Source of the DNA: Chitinophaga varians
Lineage (GTDB): Bacteria; Bacteroidota; Bacteroidia; Chitinophagales; Chitinophagaceae
Direction: 5' to 3'
NCBI RefSeq assembly: GCF_014529945.1
Contig: NZ_JACVFB010000001.1
Span: forward strand, 1 to 64,000
Length of the DNA: 64,000 bases
Part shown: positions 46,114-54,314 of the stretch, piece after piece
Numbering within the stretch: the first letter of the stretch is position 1
How the letters are laid out: the number at the start of each line of letters is the position of its first letter
Program-made: the position numbers and the translations under genes
The notes under the pieces: generated by a model
Seen by the model: the letters and a program-made list of their open reading frames with translations, nothing else
Databases searched by the model: none
Told to the model about the DNA's origin: nothing

Positions 46114-47043
46114 ATGATACCCAATCGTGTCATATTTTTTCTTTTCGACGGGGTACACCTGCTGGATCTGGCGGGTGCTGTGACCGTATTTGTGGAGGCC
46201 ATTTGTTGTGGCCAATCCTATGATCTGCGGTATGTTTCACCTTATCCACAACCTGGCAGTTCTTCCGGTTTAGGTTTTGCTTCAGTAGATCCGCCTTCTT
46301 CCGTGACGGTGACAAAGGAAGATATCCTGATCATTGCCGGAATGGACCTGAGGCGGTGGGACCGGGCGGATGACGCCTTGTGGCTTCCCTGGTTACAGGC
46401 CGCTGCTGCCAGCGGCGCTACCATCTGTTCTGTTTGTACTGCGGCCTTTGCGCTGGCCGCTGCCGGTTTGCTCGACGGGCAGCAATGTACTACCCACTGG
46501 GCTCAAACAACTTCTTTACAACAGCAATTTCCGCGCCTGAAGGTGGTGGAAAACAGATTATTTGTAAAAAGCGGCCGTATCTACACAAGTGCCGGTATCG
46601 CTACCGGTATTGACATGGCCCTGGCTCTCATTGAAGAACGTCATGGTATAGCATTTGCCAGCCTGTTGGCAAAAGTACTGGTTGTGCCCATGCGTCGTGA
46701 TGGTTCCTCTCCGCAAGATAGCATCTTTCTGCAAAACAGACAGCATATAAATCATCAGATACATGCGGTACAGGACTATATCGTCTCTCATCTCCATCAA
46801 AAAATGACGATTGAGGAGCTGGCAGAGCAGGTTTTTATCAGTCCCCGTAATCTTACCCGCCTGTTTAAATCGGCCACCGGCACCACTATCGGCGATTATA
46901 TCCAGAAACTGCGGAAAGAGAAAGCCATGCTATTGTTAAAGTCTGGCCAAAAAGTAGCCTGGGTCGCCAAAGAATGCGGCTTTAAAAGCCCTAATCAACT
47001 CCGTCGATTGATCCAGCCTAAAAAATCCATCGAAGTGGCCTGA
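46114..47043 (+). CDS. GlxA-type transcriptional regulator (DJ-1/PfpI plus AraC domain)
   Basis: 309 residues: an N-terminal DJ-1/PfpI (class I glutamine amidotransferase-like) domain (VIFFLFDGVHLLDLAGAVTV, ATICSVCTAAFALAAAGLLD with the nucleophile-like Cys, HWAQTTSLQQQFP) and a C-terminal AraC DNA-binding domain (TIEELAEQVFISPRNLTRLF, VAWVAKECGFKSPNQLRRLI). The fold senses a small ligand and usually activates a neighbouring operon. The next gene is an exported DJ-1 protein, a likely target. Confidence 0.93.
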   Translation: MIPNRVIFFLFDGVHLLDLAGAVTVFVEAICCGQSYDLRYVSPYPQPGSSSGLGFASVDPPSSVTVTKEDILIIAGMDLRRWDRADDALWLPWLQAAAASGATICSVCTAAFALAAAGLLDGQQCTTHWAQTTSLQQQFPRLKVVENRLFVKSGRIYTSAGIATGIDMALALIEERHGIAFASLLAKVLVVPMRRDGSSPQDSIFLQNRQHINHQIHAVQDYIVSHLHQKMTIEELAEQVFISPRNLTRLFKSATGTTIGDYIQKLRKEKAMLLLKSGQKVAWVAKECGFKSPNQLRRLIQPKKSIEVA

Positions 47044-47083
47044 TCTGTAGCCTCCTTGTCCCGATTTGATACCCCCCGCGTCC

Positions 47084-47091
47084 TAGCTTTG
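47084..47091 (+). promoter_or_regulatory. -7 box TAGCTTTG
   Basis: An exact TAnnTTTG match 18 bp before the ATG at 47110, so the exported DJ-1 gene has its own promoter in addition to any read-through. Confidence 0.5.
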
Positions 47092-47109
47092 TGATATAAA
47101 TCTTTATTC

Positions 47110-47865
47110 ATGAAACAGTTGCTGTTAATGCTCCTGCTGGCGCCATGCCTGCTTTTTGCGCAGGGTCAGGCTAAATATGTCTGTCCTCCCTGCGGTCCCT
47201 GTGACACTATCATCTTTCATAAACCCGGAAAATGTCCGCATTGTGGTATGGAACTCATAAAAAAAGATACGATTGAAAAACGCATGAGCGTTTGTTTCCT
47301 CCTGTACGATGACATCGAAATCCTCGACTTTGCAGGACCGCTGGAAGTGTTCACAGATGCTGGTTTCGAGGTGTTTACGGTAGCGAAGGAAAAGAAACCG
47401 GTCATCGCTCAGGGGGTGCTCAAAGTACTGCCCGACTACAGTCTGGCAGACGCGCCGCCGGCTGACATGCTCGCTGTTTTTGGCGGCAATGCCGGGCCTA
47501 CTGCGCAAGACCCCGAAGTGATGGCATGGATCAAATCCCGCGACAAAAACACGTCCCGCTATTTCTCCGTATGCACCGGCGCTTTCATCCTCGGTAATGC
47601 CGGCCTGCTCGACAATCAGACGGCTACCACCTATCACGACCAGATTGACAACCTGCGTAAAAAACTGCCCCGTACCAAAGTCCTGGACAATGTCCGCTAT
47701 GTAGACAATGGCCGGATCATCACTACTGCAGGCATCTCCGCCGGTATAGATGGCGCGCTGCACATCGTGGCCAAACTAAAAGGCGAAGCAGAAGCGCTCC
47801 GCGTAGCCCGTGTGATGGAATATGATAAGTATGTACCTAACCAGGGACTGGTAATCAATCAATAA
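47110..47865 (+). CDS. Exported DJ-1/PfpI protein with N-terminal heavy-metal-binding domain
   Basis: 251 residues. A signal peptide (LLMLLLAPCLLFAQG), a Cys-rich heavy-metal-binding module at about 24-52 (KYVCPPCGPCDT, GKCPHCGMELI) and a DJ-1/PfpI domain (VCFLLYDDIEILDFAGPLEV, LAVFGGNAGP, YFSVCTGAFILGNAGLLD with the nucleophilic Cys). The metal module is the kind found in CusB/CzcB-like copper exporters. An exported DJ-1 fused to it is unusual; a glyoxalase, chaperone or metal-sensing role is possible. It follows the GlxA-type regulator by 66 bp. Confidence 0.88.
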   Translation: MKQLLLMLLLAPCLLFAQGQAKYVCPPCGPCDTIIFHKPGKCPHCGMELIKKDTIEKRMSVCFLLYDDIEILDFAGPLEVFTDAGFEVFTVAKEKKPVIAQGVLKVLPDYSLADAPPADMLAVFGGNAGPTAQDPEVMAWIKSRDKNTSRYFSVCTGAFILGNAGLLDNQTATTYHDQIDNLRKKLPRTKVLDNVRYVDNGRIITTAGISAGIDGALHIVAKLKGEAEALRVARVMEYDKYVPNQGLVINQ

Positions 47866-47985
47866 TTACGAATTACGAATGACGAATGACGAATGACGAA
47901 TGACGAATGGAGAGCTGTTTTACGGGACGTTGCTTAGTAATCTCTCCAATAGGAAACCCTTTATTCGTCATTCGTCATTCGTCAT
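47864..47985. repeat. Inverted-repeat element (GAATGACGAATGACG type), copy 2
   Basis: The same element as 7412-7520: five or so GAATGACG units on the left, complementary CGTCATTC units on the right (47963-47985 ATTCGTCATTCGTCATTC), and the shared core with GCTGTTTTACGGG and GTAATCTCTCCAATAGG. It fills the gap between two convergent genes, starting within the stop of one and ending 3 bp before the stop of the other. Confidence 0.85.
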
Positions 47986-47988
47986 GGA

Positions 47989-48291
47989 TTATTGGTATTT
48001 GGGCAATATCATCGTTTTCACAATGGTATGCGCTACCAGTGACAATACCAATGACAAGACGATCAATAAAGATGACTTCATCGGCGTGTCAAACAGATCG
48101 ATCACACCCGAAACAGATTTGCCTGCAAACAGCAGGGTAATGATACAGGCCAGCACACCCGTGATCCACAAAGTGATATGTGACCACAGGTATTTTTTTT
48201 TCTGGAAACCTTTTTTTCCAAAGGAGGTAAAGAGAAGTCCGACATGGGCCACGAAAAACGCGGCGGCGAGGAAAGTCAGCATTGCAAGCAT
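47989..48291 (-). CDS. Small three-helix membrane protein
   Basis: 100 residues from ATG 48291 (an upstream ATG at 48333 adds 14 residues). Three membrane segments: MLTFLAAAFFVAHVGLLF, LWITGVLACIITLLFAG and LIVLSLVLSLVAHTIVKT, with basic loops (GKKGFQKKKY). No family recognised. It ends against the inverted-repeat element. Confidence 0.7.
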   Translation of the reverse strand: MLAMLTFLAAAFFVAHVGLLFTSFGKKGFQKKKYLWSHITLWITGVLACIITLLFAGKSVSGVIDLFDTPMKSSLLIVLSLVLSLVAHTIVKTMILPKYQ

Positions 48292-48363
48292 TTTGGTCTT
48301 TTTAGGATTTTGGGAAATGGTGTATACTAACAATATACAATATTAATTGAATATACAAAACCT

Positions 48364-49200
48364 TCACCCCGCTTCCCCATATTTCATCCGTATCTGAGAA
48401 ATGTGCTCGGCGATCATATGCAGCCGGTAATAGTATTTTTCAAAAATATCGTCGTACATCCGGTGCCGGTTCACCAGAAAAGCATTGAGCGATTCGTAAA
48501 TGTACTCTTCAAATGTACTGTGCTCGCTGATTTTAATCACCACCTCGGCCACGGGTTCCAGACTGGTGGCGAATTTTGTTTTTACCTGTATGTCTGCCAT
48601 ACCGGTGATCATGATTTTATACAGGTTGGGCGCTTTGGCGAAAGGCACATAATGTATGGCTGTCAGCCCGTTTTCATCATATACATACTTGCGTACATTT
48701 TCTGCCAACAGAAATGCGATCACCTCCCGGTTGCTGTTGTGCCGCGTGGCCAGTGACAGTGGCGTGTCCAGGCTGTCCAGCACAAAATCGAAATGGATAT
48801 TGTGCCGGATCAAAATGAGCAGCATGTCGGTGATGGCGGTCAACCGGTGCTGCTGAAAGATATACGCAATAGCATACAGGTAATCCGGGCTGTCTATGTG
48901 CAGCGTGGCGCCTTTTTTCAGCGCATACTCCACCGCCATGGGTTTGTTGGCCCCCACGGCACAGAAGATGATCGGGATCATGTCTTCCTTTTTGTAGTGG
49001 ATGTCCGCGCCGCCTTCTTCAATCAACAGCTCTGCGGCTTCAAAAAAAATTTCCTGATACTCCAATAGTTCGCATAACAGCTCTGACAGTTCCCGCCGGT
49101 TGAAGGACTGCAAATGTCGTCTCAATAAGGTGATCACTTCGTCCGGGTTCTCGCTTGTCCTCAGTTGGCGTTTTAAGTCGTACAGCGAAATTTCCTGCAT
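48364..49200 (-). CDS. Ankyrin-repeat-like protein
   Basis: 278-residue soluble protein built of helical repeats resembling ankyrin units: AAELLIEEGGADIHYKKED, AVEYALKKGATLHID, DTPLSLATRHNSNREVIAFL and NGLTAIHYVPFAKAPNLY. A protein-binding scaffold is likely. The C-terminal 60 residues are a charged helix region (YDDIFEKYYYRLHMIAEHI). No partner gene stands out. Confidence 0.78.
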   Translation of the reverse strand: MQEISLYDLKRQLRTSENPDEVITLLRRHLQSFNRRELSELLCELLEYQEIFFEAAELLIEEGGADIHYKKEDMIPIIFCAVGANKPMAVEYALKKGATLHIDSPDYLYAIAYIFQQHRLTAITDMLLILIRHNIHFDFVLDSLDTPLSLATRHNSNREVIAFLLAENVRKYVYDENGLTAIHYVPFAKAPNLYKIMITGMADIQVKTKFATSLEPVAEVVIKISEHSTFEEYIYESLNAFLVNRHRMYDDIFEKYYYRLHMIAEHISQIRMKYGEAG

Positions 49201-49289
49201 ATGTTCTCATAGGGTGATAGATAGGCTGGGAGAGAACCTGCATAGGATGAAAAAACGGCTGCAATGATAATAAATATTAGTTAAAAAAT

Positions 49290-51050
49290 TTATTTGTTTT
49301 CCTGATGCTTCCATAACTCCTGAAAAACAGGACTATGATCGCGCAGTTCCCTGAAATTACCGGCGGCCACCACACGGCCCTGCTGCAGTACATAGATGTG
49401 ATCGAATTGCGGCAGCAGGTGCAGGCGATGCATGGCAGACACGATCGCTTTGTCAGCGAAAGTCTGGAACATCTTGCTGTAAATCATGGCTTCTGTTTTC
49501 GGGTCTACGCTGCTGGTAGGCTCGTCCAGCAGGATAACATCGCTGTCGCGTGCCGCAAGGATCCCACGCGCCAGCGCCAGGCGTTGTTTCTGTCCGCCGG
49601 AGAGGTTCACGCCCTTCTCCCGGATATCGGACTCCAGGCCGCCAGGCAGCAGTGCCACCACTTCAGAAAAATGCGCGGCTTCGCAGACCTCCATGATCTC
49701 TTCATGGGTAAACGGAAGTCCCAGCGTCACATTATACGCGATGGTGTTTTCGAAAATTTCCGGCTCCTGCGGGAACAGGGTCACGCTTTCATGGACCGTG
49801 GCTAACGGGTACGCCTCTCCGTTGACCGTCACTTTGGTGCCTTCCTCTGGTTCGTATAGGCCTCTCAGTATGGCCAGCAGGGTGCTTTTACCGCTGCCAC
49901 TCTCTCCGATGAGCGCTATCTTTTTACCCCGGCCTATCTGTACCTGTAGCTGATGCAGGCTTTGCGGGGCATGGCCTTCATCATAGGATGACAGATGCGA
50001 GAAATTAAGCTGGCTGATATCAATGGTCTGCCAGTTGGCCGGCAGTTCGGGCGCTGCATCGGCCCGGTGATGCTCCTGGTAAGCATCGCTGATATTGGTG
50101 GCCGTTTCCACGGAGGTATTGTACTGTACAATATCCGTGTATTGCCACGCCACATCCTGGAATACGCTGGTGAACTGGTTCACATAACCCAGTAAGGTCA
50201 CCAGTCCGGCCACATAAAACAATTCTCCCGGTACCCAGTGCTGGAACACATAGCCGATGGTGATCACACAATATATCAGGGTGATCATCATTTCTGCGAC
50301 AAACCATTTCCATTCGTTGATAATGGTGTTTTTCCGGAAAGGACGCCATATCCGCGCGATCTTTCCCAGCAGGCCGCTCTCCATGCTTTTCTCCAGCCGG
50401 AGCGTGATCACGGTCATGATATTGGAAAGGCTGTCGAACAGTGTGGCGGAAACCACGTGCTCCCCTTCATTGATTTCTTCCAGCGTACGGATATAAGGTT
50501 TGTCGAACAGCATCAGGAAATAGACGCAGCCAATACCCATCACCACGCCGATAGCGCCGAAGACCGGAGAGAAGTACAACATGGCCGCCAGCGAAAAAAT
50601 CAGCTTGGAGAGCGCATGGAGATACATAAACCCGCGGGAGAAAAATTCCTTCAGGGCCTCATATCCTTTGCGGATGCGGTTAATGACACTGCCGCTGTGA
50701 TTGTCCTGATGCCATTTCACCGGCAGGTGCAGCGCCTGATGATAACGTTCCTGTAAGAAGTTGCGGCTCAGGCGGAAAGACAGTCCCTGCTCCATTACCC
50801 GCGCCGGCCCGTGAAAGGCCCATTCCAATAGCTTCAGTCCCAGGTACCCACCGGCAAACAGCAGGGTGTATCGGGGCAGGTTGGCAGTGTCCTGCTGCAC
50901 CCGGCCCACGAACCAGCCGAATAACAAGGGGTTCAGTGAGAAACAAACATTGGCCAGTATAAACAGCAGGTATACCAGAACATATTTTTTACGTTCTTTT
51001 CGCGCATATTTCCAGGCGGTCTTTAACAACGAGATGTAAGGGTTGGGCAT
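49290..51050 (-). CDS. ABC transporter, fused permease and ATPase (exporter type)
   Basis: 586-residue half-transporter expected to act as a homodimer at the inner membrane. The N-terminal transmembrane domain has six segments (LVYLLFILANVCFSLNPLLF), followed by an ATPase with Walker A IGESGSGKSTLL, Q-loop in TLFPQEPEIFENTI, signature LSGGQKQRLALARG, Walker B VILLDEPTSSVD and a switch His in AIVSAMHRLHLL. MsbA-like exporters of lipids, peptides or drugs share this plan; the substrate is not evident. Confidence 0.95.
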   Translation of the reverse strand: MPNPYISLLKTAWKYARKERKKYVLVYLLFILANVCFSLNPLLFGWFVGRVQQDTANLPRYTLLFAGGYLGLKLLEWAFHGPARVMEQGLSFRLSRNFLQERYHQALHLPVKWHQDNHSGSVINRIRKGYEALKEFFSRGFMYLHALSKLIFSLAAMLYFSPVFGAIGVVMGIGCVYFLMLFDKPYIRTLEEINEGEHVVSATLFDSLSNIMTVITLRLEKSMESGLLGKIARIWRPFRKNTIINEWKWFVAEMMITLIYCVITIGYVFQHWVPGELFYVAGLVTLLGYVNQFTSVFQDVAWQYTDIVQYNTSVETATNISDAYQEHHRADAAPELPANWQTIDISQLNFSHLSSYDEGHAPQSLHQLQVQIGRGKKIALIGESGSGKSTLLAILRGLYEPEEGTKVTVNGEAYPLATVHESVTLFPQEPEIFENTIAYNVTLGLPFTHEEIMEVCEAAHFSEVVALLPGGLESDIREKGVNLSGGQKQRLALARGILAARDSDVILLDEPTSSVDPKTEAMIYSKMFQTFADKAIVSAMHRLHLLPQFDHIYVLQQGRVVAAGNFRELRDHSPVFQELWKHQENK

Positions 51051-51118
51051 GGTTCCGGGTTTTATAGTATATGATCTGGTATGATATTCGTATATTATAG
51101 TATGTAAATCTTTATATT

Positions 51119-51622
51119 ATGAAAAGTTCATTTGCAGTAAAAGCATTGTTCTTCCTCGCTCTTTCCTTCTTCCTCTTTACCGGTGGATACGCTCAAACAA
51201 AAAAAGCCGCAAGAGAAGCTGCCAAAGAAGCCGCGGTGAAGGCGATGGTAGACAGTAAAACCTACGTGTTCATCCCGCAGAGCGTGTCTCCCATGAGTGG
51301 CCGCGTCAGACAGATCACCCCGGATTTTAATATGGTCGTTACCCCGGACTCGATCGTTAGTTATCTGCCTTATTTCGGCAGGGCCTATTCCGCTCCGTAT
51401 GGCGCTACCAAGTCACCGCTGGATTTTAAGACCAAAGACTTCCAATATACTTCCAATCCCCGCAAAAAGGATGGTTGGGATGTCAACATCAAACCAAGTG
51501 ACAAGGATATACAGAATATCAACGTTACCATTACCAGCAGTGGCTATGCTACCGTACAGGTGACCAGCAACAACCGTCAGCCAATCACTTTTAACGGTTA
51601 TATACAGGAATTAAAAAAATGA
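51119..51622 (+). CDS. DUF4251 family secreted protein
   Basis: 167 residues with a signal peptide (FLALSFFLFTGGYAQ), a short basic helix (KKAAREAAKEAAVKAMVDSK), and the DUF4251 beta domain (YVFIPQSVSPMSGRVRQITP, YLPYFGRAYSAPYGATKSP, TVQVTSNNRQPITFNGYI). DUF4251 occurs in Bacteroidota as periplasmic proteins of unknown function. Single gene, convergent with a GNAT. Confidence 0.9.
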   Translation: MKSSFAVKALFFLALSFFLFTGGYAQTKKAAREAAKEAAVKAMVDSKTYVFIPQSVSPMSGRVRQITPDFNMVVTPDSIVSYLPYFGRAYSAPYGATKSPLDFKTKDFQYTSNPRKKDGWDVNIKPSDKDIQNINVTITSSGYATVQVTSNNRQPITFNGYIQELKK

Positions 51623-51643
51623 TTTACGGACGTAGAAATTTTT

Positions 51644-51721
51644 TGATTTTCGATGTTGGGGACGGAAGGCATGTTAAGACAGCTGTTTCATCAAGTCGTA
51701 CATCCCCAACATCGAAAATCA
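51644..51721. terminator. Long inverted repeat between convergent genes
   Basis: TGATTTTCGATGTTGGGGA (51644-51662) is the exact complement of TCCCCAACATCGAAAATCA (51703-51721), with a 40-nt loop. It lies between the DUF4251 gene and the convergent GNAT gene, and the right arm contains the GNAT stop codon. It is long for a terminator and could be a bidirectional one or a repeat element. T and A runs flank it. Confidence 0.75.
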
Positions 51722-52186
51722 GGAAATCTCTAAATTCATTTTATAGTTGTTAAGCGTTACTCCATCAATATCTACTGTTTGCGCCTGTACCACATTGAAC
51801 CCCATTCTTTCGAAAAAAGGCTTCGCTGTAATACTCACATAGGCTGTTACTGACGGCAGCGCTAACGCCTTCGCTTTACGGATAATCTGTTCCGCCAGTA
51901 AAGTGGCCACTCCCTGCCGCTGAAAATCCTTGTGCACGAACATCATGTCAAACTCACCGTCTTCTTCGAGGGAAGCAAAGCCGGCAATGATTTTTTCCGG
52001 CGTCTCCGCCACATAAAAATACTGGGTGTTGATGCGTTTCTCCAGAGAAGAAAGACGATCGCCACGGCCGGCCCACGCTGCTATCTGTTCAGGGTTATAG
52101 TCTTTGCTGTTCACCGCCCGGATAGTGCTCTGGAAGAGGTCACGCAGGGCCGGTATATCGCTGACATCGGCTTTCCGTATATGCAT
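51719..52186 (-). CDS. GNAT family N-acetyltransferase
   Basis: 155-residue acetyltransferase with the GNAT acetyl-CoA loop (QRQGVATLLAEQII) and preceding strand (GEFDMMFVHKDF). The start MHIRKADVSDIPALRDLFQS is typical, and the end (ERMGFNVVQAQTVDIDG) matches the YafP/ElaA-like small GNAT group. Substrate unknown. The stop lies in the inverted repeat. Confidence 0.92.
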   Translation of the reverse strand: MHIRKADVSDIPALRDLFQSTIRAVNSKDYNPEQIAAWAGRGDRLSSLEKRINTQYFYVAETPEKIIAGFASLEEDGEFDMMFVHKDFQRQGVATLLAEQIIRKAKALALPSVTAYVSITAKPFFERMGFNVVQAQTVDIDGVTLNNYKMNLEIS

Positions 52187-52278
52187 TGTTTATTTTTTTA
52201 TTTTTCCATTTGATATTGATGACTGAGTAGGATAGCTGTTTCAGGAAGTCACAAATAACAAAATATCAAAATGAAAAA

Positions 52279-52307
52279 ATGAGTAAATTGAATGCTAATT
52301 TACTCAT
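52279..52307 (+). promoter_or_regulatory. Hairpin in the 5' leader of the HAD gene
   Basis: ATGAGTAAATT (52279-52289) pairs exactly with AATTTACTCAT (52297-52307). It covers an in-frame ATG (52279), which makes the ATG at 52312 the better start. The hairpin may protect or regulate the message. Confidence 0.55.
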
Positions 52308-52311
52308 TCCG

Positions 52312-52932
52312 ATGGAGAACCAATCACCAATTACCACATTATTCCTCGATATTGGCGGCGTACTGCTGACCAACGGGTGGGACCGCAAAGCGCGCAAACT
52401 GGCCGTGGAAACTTTTAAGCTGGACGCAGCGGAAACGGAAGAACGGCATCACCTCACGTTTGACACCTATGAGGTAGGTAAACTGACGCTCGACGAATAT
52501 CTCAACAGGGTGGTGTTTTATGAAGACCGCTCTTTTACCCGCCAGGAATTCCGCGACTTTATGTTCGCGCAGTCAGCCCCTTATCCGGAGATGATCGAGC
52601 TGGTAACACGGCTGAAAGAAAAGTACAAGCTGAAAATTGCGATCGTCAACAACGAAGGGCGGGAGCTCAATACACATCGCATCCATTATTTCGGCATCTC
52701 CAAATTTGTGGACTTTTATATCTCTTCCTGCTTCGTACATTACCGTAAACCAGATGCGGATATTTACCGCATCGCCCTGGATATTGCGCAGGTGGCGGCA
52801 GAGGAGGTGGTATACCTGGAAGACCGCTCCATGTTTGTGGACGTGGCCAACGGGCTTGGCATCAATGGTATCTGCCATCAGGCATATGATACCACCGTGG
52901 CGGCATTGGAGAAATTCGGGCTGCGGTTGTAA
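52312..52932 (+). CDS. HAD superfamily hydrolase (HAD-IA, phosphatase-like)
   Basis: 206 residues from ATG 52312. Motif I is TLFLDIGGVLLTNGWD with Asp-x-Gly in place of the usual Asp-x-Asp, as in the epoxide-hydrolase-like and FMN-phosphatase-like HAD-IA group. Motif II is IAIVNNEGRELN, motif III Lys is in VHYRKPDADIY, motif IV is VYLEDRSMFVDVANGLG. The Asp-x-Gly change lowers confidence in phosphatase activity. It is divergent from the GNAT gene. Confidence 0.88.
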   Translation: MENQSPITTLFLDIGGVLLTNGWDRKARKLAVETFKLDAAETEERHHLTFDTYEVGKLTLDEYLNRVVFYEDRSFTRQEFRDFMFAQSAPYPEMIELVTRLKEKYKLKIAIVNNEGRELNTHRIHYFGISKFVDFYISSCFVHYRKPDADIYRIALDIAQVAAEEVVYLEDRSMFVDVANGLGINGICHQAYDTTVAALEKFGLRL

Positions 52933-52988
52933 GCGATTTGAATATAACTATGGCAAAGGGGCTAATCGTTTTTGGATCATCCCCTTTG

Positions 52989-53187
52989 TTATTTATTACA
53001 CGCGGTTATTCCTCCATCAATTTTAATCCTGCGTATCTGGCTGCCCTGTTGAGTACTGCGAAAGAAGGTCACTTCCACCTACTCGTCCTGAGACGACAAT
53101 TCAAAACTATCCAGGGTGCCTGTGCCGTTGAGGCCAGCATAAAAGCAATAATTCCCATAGAATAGTGGTTTTAGGTGAACAAATTAC
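52989..53187 (-). pseudogene. Possible remnant of a protein gene
   Basis: Translating the minus strand gives a protein-like stretch, FYAGLNGTGTLDSFELS, then SQDE, an in-frame TAG and VEVTFFRSTQQGSQIRRIKI, ending in TAA at 52989-52991. Upstream are stop codons and no start. It looks like a decayed C-terminal end of a gene in the 400-bp spacer between the HAD and TlpA genes. I recognise no family. Nothing else is visible in that spacer. Confidence 0.3.
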
Positions 53188-53333
53188 TATCTACATGGAG
53201 GTCAAAAGAAACCGGGTCACAGGGTTACGGCGATTTTATGGCAGTCTGCCGGTATAACAGATTGCCGGGGAGACAGCCATCTTTTTTTTTAATCTTGTTC
53301 AGATGTGATTATGGTATTTTTAAAAGAAAATGT

Positions 53334-53891
53334 CTAGGACGCGGGTTGTGTTTTGTTCTGTAGTTTTTCCTGGAGAAGCTGGAGCATCTTTTTAAATTCT
53401 TCCTCATTGTACCCCGAAGATTCCCAGATTACTTTTCCGTTTTCATCAAGAATTATATTACGGGGAATGTATGCCGTGGCAAATTTTCCGAAAACATTTC
53501 TGTTGATGTCCGGCAACAGCGGAAAGTCAACCTTTATTTTATCTTTGAATTCGTTTACTTCCTTCCAGTTATGCTCCCTGCCAAAAGCCAGGAATACAAA
53601 ACGGGCGTCGTCTTTGTGGGCCATCCATACTTTTTCATTCAGCGCTGGCATTTCGGCCCGGCAGGGGCCGCACCAGGTAGCAAAGAAATTAATGAAAACT
53701 ATTTTTCCTTTGTAATCCGCGAAGGTGTTCGTTTTACCGGGTGCTGTTTCGAAGGAAACTGCCGGCGCCTGATCACCAGGATGTACCAATGTTGAGGTAT
53801 CTACGGGGGCATGCTGCCGGCCGTACACTAAAGAGGCGGAAGAGGTGCCAATAATAACGAGCACTAGTCTGAGAAAGAAAGTGTAGTTCAT
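53334..53891 (-). CDS. TlpA-like thioredoxin-fold protein
   Basis: 185-residue exported thiol-disulfide protein. An N-terminal signal peptide (LVLVIIGTSSASLVYGRQ) leads to an AhpC/TSA-type thioredoxin fold: VHPGDQAPAVSFETAPGK, the active site FFATWCGPCRAEMPAL (Cys-Gly-Pro-Cys) and the cis-Pro region ATAYIPRNIILDENGK. It probably reduces disulfides in the periplasm, as in cytochrome c maturation or rescue of exported proteins. Single gene. Confidence 0.93.
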   Translation of the reverse strand: MNYTFFLRLVLVIIGTSSASLVYGRQHAPVDTSTLVHPGDQAPAVSFETAPGKTNTFADYKGKIVFINFFATWCGPCRAEMPALNEKVWMAHKDDARFVFLAFGREHNWKEVNEFKDKIKVDFPLLPDINRNVFGKFATAYIPRNIILDENGKVIWESSGYNEEEFKKMLQLLQEKLQNKTQPAS

Positions 53892-54314
53892 TTGGGTCTG
53901 TGTTAAGGTTTGTGTCCGGGTTTACGAGTGTTGGTGCTATCTGGCCAAGGTAAATTTTATGATACAATATACTATAAATGCGCCGACTTTCACCATCGCC
54001 TGCCACATACCTCCTCACATTTACCGCTGGTGTAATTTTTTATGTGCTATATCGATTTTGCAAATAAGAATTTCCATTTTGTTGTTATTTTGGAAACCGG
54101 ATATCAGAAGGATGCTATTTAATGCCATTCCTGTCATCGTGCAGGGACCCGGCTTGCGCGCGCGTTGTATATATTTTCCACGTTAGGTATATACACTTTG
54201 GTCAGTTTGTAGTATGCCCCTTCCTATCTTTTTAAATTTCACAATCGCGGCTATTATTTTCATTGGATGCATATTGCTAAAAGCATTTAGCAAAACAAAA
54301 AACAAAACAGATCT
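53892..54314. other. Non-coding spacer with candidate promoter
   Basis: A 423-bp gap between divergent genes. I see no gene. A -7-like box TATCTTTT at 54225-54232 lies 83 bp before the DUF1080 gene, and an AT-rich region surrounds it. The rest shows nothing recognisable. Confidence 0.4.

Noticed and set aside
52938-53165. 75-codon plus-strand frame after the HAD gene
   Set aside because: No family, no promoter, and the opposite strand carries a more protein-like remnant.
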